64,000 nt of DNA from Roseateles terrae (lineage in GTDB: Bacteria; Pseudomonadota; Gammaproteobacteria; Burkholderiales; Burkholderiaceae_C). How positions within the stretch are numbered: the first letter of the stretch is position 1; each line of letters starts with the position of its first letter. The translations under genes and the position numbers were made by a program. The stretch is from assembly GCF_014192155.1 (NCBI RefSeq), contig NZ_JACHXO010000001.1:522069-586068 (forward strand), written 5' to 3'. The notes under the pieces were generated by a model. That model made no database searches. It had not been told where the DNA came from and saw only the letters and a list, made by a program, of their open reading frames with translations. Below are positions 58,428 to 64,000 of this stretch, in pieces.

Positions 58428-61400
58428 TCAGGCCGGGGTGCCGGCGTCGGTCAGGACCTGTTCCCAATGTTGTCGTTCAGCCTGCCAGGCGCCGCGTCCA
58501 TGCTGGCTGAACTGGCTGGCGAGGCCGGGTCGGCCAGCCGGGCTGTTGGGCCGATCGGTTGGCCGCGCCTCGGCCACCCCCGCATCGGTGCCGCGGGAAT
58601 CGGCCGTCCGGACATCAGCCGCGTCCCAACGGGCCGACAGGTCCGCACCGGCCGCGGTGGCCCGCGCCAGTCGTTCGTGGCCCTCGTTGGGCGCCGCGGC
58701 GCCGGACTGCGGCCGGCCCCCCTTGACCTCGACCTCGATCGTGCTGACCGCGCGCTGGCCCTTGGCGTCCCGCACCACCACTTCGATGGCGATCTTCTGG
58801 CTCAGGCCGGCGGGCGCGCGGCCGACCAGCGTGCCGGTGACCGGGTCATAGCGCAGCCAGGCGGGCAGCGGCCGTCCGTTGGACAGACGCACTTCCACGG
58901 TGGTCGGGCCATCGCGGTTCAGCGTGGAGAGCACATCGATAGGCAGGGCAATCCGCACTGGCTCACCGGCCGCGACTTCGACCGAGGTGGGACGATCCAG
59001 CAGCTGCGAAGAGCGGCCGGTGGGCACGCTTTCGGGCATCGCCGTGCTGTCAGGGACACGCCCGGTGATGGTGGGCTCCTGGCGAATCGAATAGTTGGCC
59101 GTGTTGATCAGCACCGGCAGATCGACCGGTCCCGCGCTCGCGCCTGCACCCGCGGGAATGACCACGGTTTGCGGCGCTGGCGGAATGACCAGACCGGTGC
59201 CGAGGTCCTGGGGCGCCTCGAAGGTCACTGGCACCTGTGTCGGAATCTCCGACGCAGGCGTCTGGAACGTCGGCACGGGCGCTGGCGTCTCGGCCGGTGG
59301 CAGGGGCGGCGGAGCGACCGGGGCGATCGCATAGGCCGGCCCTTCCGCATTGCTGCTCAGGGCGTTGCCGGCGCTGTCGGCGATGCCGCTGGCAGCGGCG
59401 GCCAGTTGCAGGCTGACCTGGCCCGCGCCGGAAATACCGCCCACTTCGACCACATAAGTACGGCTGTCCACCTGCGTCAGCCCGGTGATGCTCGCGCCGG
59501 CATTGCCCGTCGTGGCGAGGCGGAAGTCCGCAGCGTCCACGCCGGTCACCGATTCCGAGAAGGTTACCTGGTAGCGCACCGGCTGGCCGCTGGTCGCGCT
59601 GCCGTCCAGGCGGCTGATGGCGGAGACGGACGGCAACACGGCATCCACGCGGATGGCCGTTCTGGCGCCCCCGCCGGTCAGGGCTGCCGTGGCGAGATTG
59701 CCGACGCCATCGCGCACGACGGCGCCATTGGCATCGACCGAACCCGCGAGGGTGATGCCTTCGGCCGCCGACTGGCCCGGCGCGACCGTGAGACGGAAGA
59801 CCAGCGAGCTGCTGCCGGAGCCGGAGACGTAATCGGCATAGGCCACCTGGCCGCCATCCAGCGTGACGCCCAGGCGGGGCGCAGCGTTTGTGCCGGAGAG
59901 GGTCACGGCCTCGCTGTAATCCACGACGAAGTCCAGCGTCTGGCCGGCGACGTAGGTGCCGGCCGCGGGCAGCCGCACGCCGGTCACCACCGGCACCACG
60001 CCGTCGATCTGGATGGCGTGCTGCGCGGCCAGCGACGCGCCCTGACCGGGGACGGGCAGGTCCAGCACCGCATCGTATTGGGTGGCGCTGCGGATGCTGC
60101 CGCCATTGAGTGTCAGGGCGGCGGTGGAGGCGTAGTCGAGGCGGGCTGCGACATCCCCGGCCTGCACGACATAGCTGAAGGTGAGGGTGTTCGTGCCGGA
60201 ACCGGACTGATAGACCGCCTGGCGGTCGATGCTGCCGGTCTCCAGCAGGAGGCTGGGGCGTCCCCCGGCCACGTCGACCACCACGGCCTGGTCGAAGGTG
60301 ACGGTGGTGGTGATGGTGTCACCGATCTTGTAGCCACCGTCCGGCGTGGGGGTGCTCACGCCGGTGATGACCGGGTTGATCGGGTCGACGATGAGCGCCA
60401 GGGTGTCGGTGTCGGTGCGCGCGGGGCCGCCGGTGTTGCCCAGGTCATCGGTGGAGATCTGCAACTGGGCAGCGCCGTTGTAGCCGGTGGTGGGTCGGAA
60501 GCTCAGGCCCTGCAGCGCGGCATTGATGTCGCTGAGACTGCCGCTGAAGGTCATGGTGGCGTTCGCGCTGCCGGTGCCCACCGCAAAGCTGAGCCCGGTG
60601 GTGCTGCCGAGGCTGAGCGTGCCCTGCGTCACGGTGAGGGTGACCTGCAGCAACCCGTTGCCCGCATCGGCGTCGCTGATGCTGATGGCATTGCCCTGCG
60701 CGGTGCCAAAGACCAGCGTGCCGTCCTGGAAGAGACGCTGCCCGGCGGCGGGCAAGGTGTTGAGCGGCGTGTCGTTGGCGCTGGTGACGGCGACCGTGCG
60801 GGTGACGGTATTGCTGTCGATCGTCCCGTCGTTGACGGTGAAGCTGATGACACGCGAGGCGGTGTTCGGCGCTTCGGAACTATTGCTGTAGGTAACGGCG
60901 CGCAGCGCGGCTTCCCACTGCGCAACGGTGGCGGTGCCGCCAGCGGAGGCCAGGCTCAACACACCGGTGGTGGCGTCATAGCTGCCGCTGATGTTGCCGT
61001 ACACGGTGGCATCGGAGTTGAGGAAGGCCAGGCTGTCCTGGCCCGTCTGCAGATTGCCGGTGATAGCCACCAGCGCACTGACAAAGGTGGCGTTGTCGCC
61101 ATCGCTGACCGTGAGCCCGGGGGCGACGATCACCGGCGCCGTGACCGTCCCGTCGCCTTCGGCAAACACGGGGCTGCCGGTGCCGGCGCTCAGCAGCGGG
61201 GCGTCGTTGACCGGCACGACGTTCACATCCCGCAGAACGGGCGCGCTGCTGACGGCACCGTCCTCGACCGCGAAGCCGATGCTTCGCACCAAGGGAGACG
61301 GCGACTCGGACGTGCTGGTGTAGGTGACCGCGCGCAGCGCTGCCTGGAACTGGGCCACCGTGGCGGTGGAACCGGCCGAAGTCAGCGTCAGCACCCCGGT

Positions 61401-64000
61401 CGCAGCGTCGTAGCTGCCGACGATGTTGCCGAAGAGCGAGCTGTTCATGTTGGCGAAGGCCAGGACATCCGAGCCCGCTTCGAAATTGCCCACGATGGCC
61501 ACCGACGCGCTGCTGAGCGTCGTGCTGTCGGCGTCGGTGACGGTGATGCCGCTGTCAATGACCACCGGCGTGCTGGTGACCTGATTGCCTTCGGTGAAGG
61601 TGGCGGAGCCGCCGGACGTGGTCACCACCGGTGGAATGTCGACCGGGATGACGTTGAGGTCACGCGTACTGATGGCGCTGGTCTTGACGCCGTCATTCAC
61701 TGCGAAGGACAAGGTCCGGACGCTGCTGTCCGGATTGAACGAGGTGTTGGCATAGTTCACCGCGCGGAGCGCCGCCTGCCATTGGGCGACGGTGGCGGTG
61801 CTGCCGGCTGAGGTCAGCGTCAGCGCGCCGGTGCCGGCGTTGTAGCTGCCGACGATGTTGCCGTAGGTGACGGCACTGGTGTTGGTGAACAGCAGCAGGT
61901 CCTCGCCACTGCGGAAGTTGCCGGAGATCTGCACGGTGGCGGAGGACAGTGTGCTGTTGTCCAGGTCGCTGACGCTCAGGCCGGGGTCGGCCTGCACAGG
62001 CCCCTGGCCTTCGGTGAAGGTGCTGTTGCCGCCGCTGGTGCTCAGCAGCGGGGTCTGGTCCACGGCCGCGACGGTGACGTTCCGCGTCGCGGTGATGCTG
62101 TTGCTGGTGCCGTCATTGACCGTGAAGCTGATGGTGCGGGTGGAGGTGTTGGGCGTCACCGCCGTGTCGGTGTAGCGTACGGTGCGAAGGGCGGCCTGCC
62201 ACTGACTCAGCGTGGCAGTGGAACCGGACGAGGTCATCGTCAGCACGCCCGTGCCGGCGTTGTAGCTGGCGGTGATGTTGCCGTAGAGCGCGGTGTTGTT
62301 GTTGATGAAGATCAGCTGATCTTCGCCACTGCGGAAGTTGCCGGTGATGGCAACGGAGGCAGATGCGGCGGTCGTGTTGTCGATATCGCTCAGTGTCAGG
62401 CCCGCGTCGACGACGACGGGGGTGGCGCTGGCATTGTCACCGGCGGTGAAGGACGTCGATCCGCCGTTGGTCGTCACTACCGGCGCATCATCCACCGGGA
62501 CCACGGTGATGGCGGACGAGACCGCCAGGGATGCCGTGTCGACGCCGCCATTGGCGGTGCCGCCGTTGTCGCGTAAGGAGCTCAGGGTGGCGATGCGGAG
62601 ACCACTCGTCGGGTTGTCGCTCGTGTTGCGGTAAGCCAGGCCGTCCACCAGGCTCTGGACGTTGGCCGCGCTCAGGCCCGAGGAGGAATTGAGGCTGATG
62701 GTGGCCACGCCCCCCGAAACGCTGACGGTGGCGGACAGCCCCCAGGCCGAGGTGCTGGTGCTGTTGACAATGGAGCCATTGAACAGCGCCACGGACGTGC
62801 CGTCGACCGTCAGCACTTCACTCGCCCCGTCACTGACGTTGTTGATGGTGAGTGTCAGGCTGTTCAGGTTCTGTCCGAATTCGACCGTTGACACGGCAGT
62901 GCCGTTGAAAAGCTGAACCGCGGATCCGTTCTCCGTGTAGGCGGGGTTGCGGCCCGTGGCGGTCAAGGTCGGTGCGTCATTGACGGGCTGGACCGCGACG
63001 GTGACACTCGCTGGGGTACTGTCGTTCAGGCTGTCGCCATCGTTCAGCGTGAATGTAACGGTGCGGGTCTGGGTGCGGGGGTCATTGCCGCTGTCGAAGC
63101 CGATGCTGTCGATCAGCGCGCGGACGGATGCCGAAGTGGCGGCGGCATTGAAGCTGACCACCAGGGAACTCGTGCCCGTTCCCCCGGTATAGGCGCCGAT
63201 CACCACGCCTTCGTAGGTCACCTGGCTGCCGGAGACGCCGATTTGCCCGGTGCCGGTTCCCTGATTCAAGATGACCAGCTTGTCGACGCCGTCGAGTCGA
63301 TTGCCCGTGATCTGGACGGTGAGGTTGCCCCCCTGGAAATTCGCGCTGTCTCCGTCGGTGACCGTGGCGCTGACGCCCGCATCCAGCAGCACCGGCCCCG
63401 ACTTCTCCACCCAGGTCACCGCATCGCCATTGAGGTTGCCAATGACGGGCGGTACGTTGGGCGCAGTGCCTGTCGAGACGTTGAGGTCGTCCATGAAGAC
63501 GGACACCCCGGCGCTGCCGTTTTGCAGAACGATGCGGACTTCATCCACGTACTGCCAGGGCACACCGCTCACGGACACTGTGGTGCCACCGACCGAATTG
63601 CCATAGTAGGGCAGTGTGAAATCCTGGCTCGCACCGAGCACTGCCACACCATCCAGATAACCCACCAGACGATAGTTCTGATTGGTGCTTTGACCGTCTT
63701 CCAGCGTGATCGAATTGAACTTGAAGGCTTCCCCATTCACGGACTTGAAGACAATCGCCGTGGTGGTGTTGCTGGTGTCCTGCGCAAGAAGCGCGCCATC
63801 ACCCGTATTGGCAAGGACCGTCTGATTGGGATCGTTGGTCATCCAGATTATCCCGCTGTTGTCCAGGGTCCCGGTGGAGCGGAGCGTTTGGAAGGACCAT
63901 CCGTTCAGGCTGTAGGAACCGTTGGAGCCGACAACATCCGTCTGATTGGTGCCAGTGAAGGGGTAAGTGTCGAACGTCTCGTAGCCGGGAGCTGCCAGCA
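58428..64000 (-). CDS. Giant cadherin/Ig-like repeat surface protein (partial, N-terminus beyond window)
   Basis: At least 1857 residues, with the frame open through the right edge at 64000. Modules in order: an N-terminal beta-domain (ending near 63430); two related cadherin-like units; then four repeats of about 143 residues (roughly 62500-60775 on the map), each with a FTEG-type start, GNI.GSYNA.TGVLTLTS, QWQAALRAVTY and a VNDG-type strand; then a cadherin/He_PIG segment, two Ig-like units with YQVTFSESVTGVDAADFRLA, and near the end LPAWLRYDPVTGTLVGRAPA. Asp/Asn-rich turns suggest calcium binding. No RTX nonapeptides and no LPXTG or sorting signal. Probably a secreted adhesin or biofilm matrix protein exported by the TolC/HlyD/M50 genes that follow. 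Confidence 0.9.
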   Translation of the reverse strand, partial: LAAPGYETFDTYPFTGTNQTDVVGSNGSYSLNGWSFQTLRSTGTLDNSGIIWMTNDPNQTVLANTGDGALLAQDTSNTTTAIVFKSVNGEAFKFNSITLEDGQSTNQNYRLVGYLDGVAVLGASQDFTLPYYGNSVGGTTVSVSGVPWQYVDEVRIVLQNGSAGVSVFMDDLNVSTGTAPNVPPVIGNLNGDAVTWVEKSGPVLLDAGVSATVTDGDSANFQGGNLTVQITGNRLDGVDKLVILNQGTGTGQIGVSGSQVTYEGVVIGAYTGGTGTSSLVVSFNAAATSASVRALIDSIGFDSGNDPRTQTRTVTFTLNDGDSLNDSTPASVTVAVQPVNDAPTLTATGRNPAYTENGSAVQLFNGTAVSTVEFGQNLNSLTLTINNVSDGASEVLTVDGTSVALFNGSIVNSTSTSAWGLSATVSVSGGVATISLNSSSGLSAANVQSLVDGLAYRNTSDNPTSGLRIATLSSLRDNGGTANGGVDTASLAVSSAITVVPVDDAPVVTTNGGSTSFTAGDNASATPVVVDAGLTLSDIDNTTAASASVAITGNFRSGEDQLIFINNNTALYGNITASYNAGTGVLTMTSSGSTATLSQWQAALRTVRYTDTAVTPNTSTRTISFTVNDGTSNSITATRNVTVAAVDQTPLLSTSGGNSTFTEGQGPVQADPGLSVSDLDNSTLSSATVQISGNFRSGEDLLLFTNTSAVTYGNIVGSYNAGTGALTLTSAGSTATVAQWQAALRAVNYANTSFNPDSSVRTLSFAVNDGVKTSAISTRDLNVIPVDIPPVVTTSGGSATFTEGNQVTSTPVVIDSGITVTDADSTTLSSASVAIVGNFEAGSDVLAFANMNSSLFGNIVGSYDAATGVLTLTSAGSTATVAQFQAALRAVTYTSTSESPSPLVRSIGFAVEDGAVSSAPVLRDVNVVPVNDAPLLSAGTGSPVFAEGDGTVTAPVIVAPGLTVSDGDNATFVSALVAITGNLQTGQDSLAFLNSDATVYGNISGSYDATTGVLSLASAGGTATVAQWEAALRAVTYSNSSEAPNTASRVISFTVNDGTIDSNTVTRTVAVTSANDTPLNTLPAAGQRLFQDGTLVFGTAQGNAISISDADAGNGLLQVTLTVTQGTLSLGSTTGLSFAVGTGSANATMTFSGSLSDINAALQGLSFRPTTGYNGAAQLQISTDDLGNTGGPARTDTDTLALIVDPINPVITGVSTPTPDGGYKIGDTITTTVTFDQAVVVDVAGGRPSLLLETGSIDRQAVYQSGSGTNTLTFSYVVQAGDVAARLDYASTAALTLNGGSIRSATQYDAVLDLPVPGQGASLAAQHAIQIDGVVPVVTGVRLPAAGTYVAGQTLDFVVDYSEAVTLSGTNAAPRLGVTLDGGQVAYADYVSGSGSSSLVFRLTVAPGQSAAEGITLAGSVDANGAVVRDGVGNLATAALTGGGARTAIRVDAVLPSVSAISRLDGSATSGQPVRYQVTFSESVTGVDAADFRLATTGNAGASITGLTQVDSRTYVVEVGGISGAGQVSLQLAAAASGIADSAGNALSSNAEGPAYAIAPVAPPPLPPAETPAPVPTFQTPASEIPTQVPVTFEAPQDLGTGLVIPPAPQTVVIPAGAGASAGPVDLPVLINTANYSIRQEPTITGRVPDSTAMPESVPTGRSSQLLDRPTSVEVAAGEPVRIALPIDVLSTLNRDGPTTVEVRLSNGRPLPAWLRYDPVTGTLVGRAPAGLSQKIAIEVVVRDAKGQRAVSTIEVEVKGGRPQSGAAAPNEGHERLARATAAGADLSARWDAADVRTADSRGTDAGVAEARPTDRPNSPAGRPGLASQFSQHGRGAWQAERQHWEQVLTDAGTPA

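Noticed and set aside
58467-61811. 1114-codon plus-strand frame opposite the adhesin
   Set aside because: Composition mirrors the adhesin's GC-biased third positions; no recognisable domain.

Overview
The window looks like chromosome of a G+C-rich betaproteobacterium of the Burkholderiales, most like the Roseateles/Mitsuaria/Rubrivivax group. The basis is very strong GC bias, long spurious antisense frames, and family content (FrmR/FrmA, RpoE-ChrR regulon, DUF4142, Leu/Ile/Val-type binding protein, TorF porin). The genus is inference. I saw no rRNA, tRNA, insertion sequence or CRISPR array.

Left part (1-11.4 kb): a truncated Crp/Fnr regulator, a carbamoyltransferase-like small protein, a DUF4142 protein and a secreted glycosidase flank the most notable locus, a retron-type module on the minus strand. 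In transcription order it has a WGR-like/HEAT-repeat protein (10843-7556), a winged-helix SWIM zinc-finger protein (7550-5832), a structured RNA (5806-5578) and a reverse transcriptase (5506-3563). The RT has retron hallmarks (NAxxH, YADD, VTG) and ends in two membrane segments. The RNA shows 13-bp perfect terminal inverted repeats (a1/a2) around a long msd-like hairpin. As I recall, the ARM/HEAT + WH-SWIM pairing matches the published type XIII retrons. The RT-two-membrane-segment fusion and the RNA structure read here deserve attention.

11.4-25.6 kb: a fosmidomycin-resistance-type exporter; then a tightly overlapping six-gene minus-strand operon (DUF2147, porin, FGGY kinase, class II aldolase, class III aminotransferase, and an aldolase-like protein lacking its metal ligands). 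An MFS transporter and a TetR regulator follow. A shared 16-bp motif upstream of both the operon and the MFS gene suggests one TetR regulon. Next come a divergent amino-acid-type binding protein/LysR pair and a pyridine-nucleotide disulfide oxidoreductase.

25.7-39 kb: frmR-frmA formaldehyde detoxification with its palindromic operator, a nitronate-monooxygenase-like enzyme, serine acetyltransferase, a dual retropepsin/TPR protein, an M4 metalloprotease, a UvrA-like ATPase and a chemoreceptor.

39-47.9 kb: a RpoE-ChrR photo-oxidative/singlet-oxygen type regulon. The sigma/anti-sigma pair is flanked by two minus-strand operons carrying cyclopropane-synthase-like methyltransferases, an FAD oxidoreductase, DUF1365, DUF1295, DUF6134 and DUF2177 proteins. 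Three promoters fit a TGATCC-like/18-bp/TANANG pattern, tying the three transcription units together.

48-52.5 kb: a plus-strand signalling operon (response regulator, HD-GYP phosphodiesterase, periplasmic solute-binding protein, sensor kinase) with a terminator. 52.5-64 kb: a minus-strand cell-surface module. A giant repeat protein, cut by the window edge, is followed by TolC, two HlyD-type adaptors and a PqqD-like/M50 protease/HlyD chimera, with no ABC ATPase in view.
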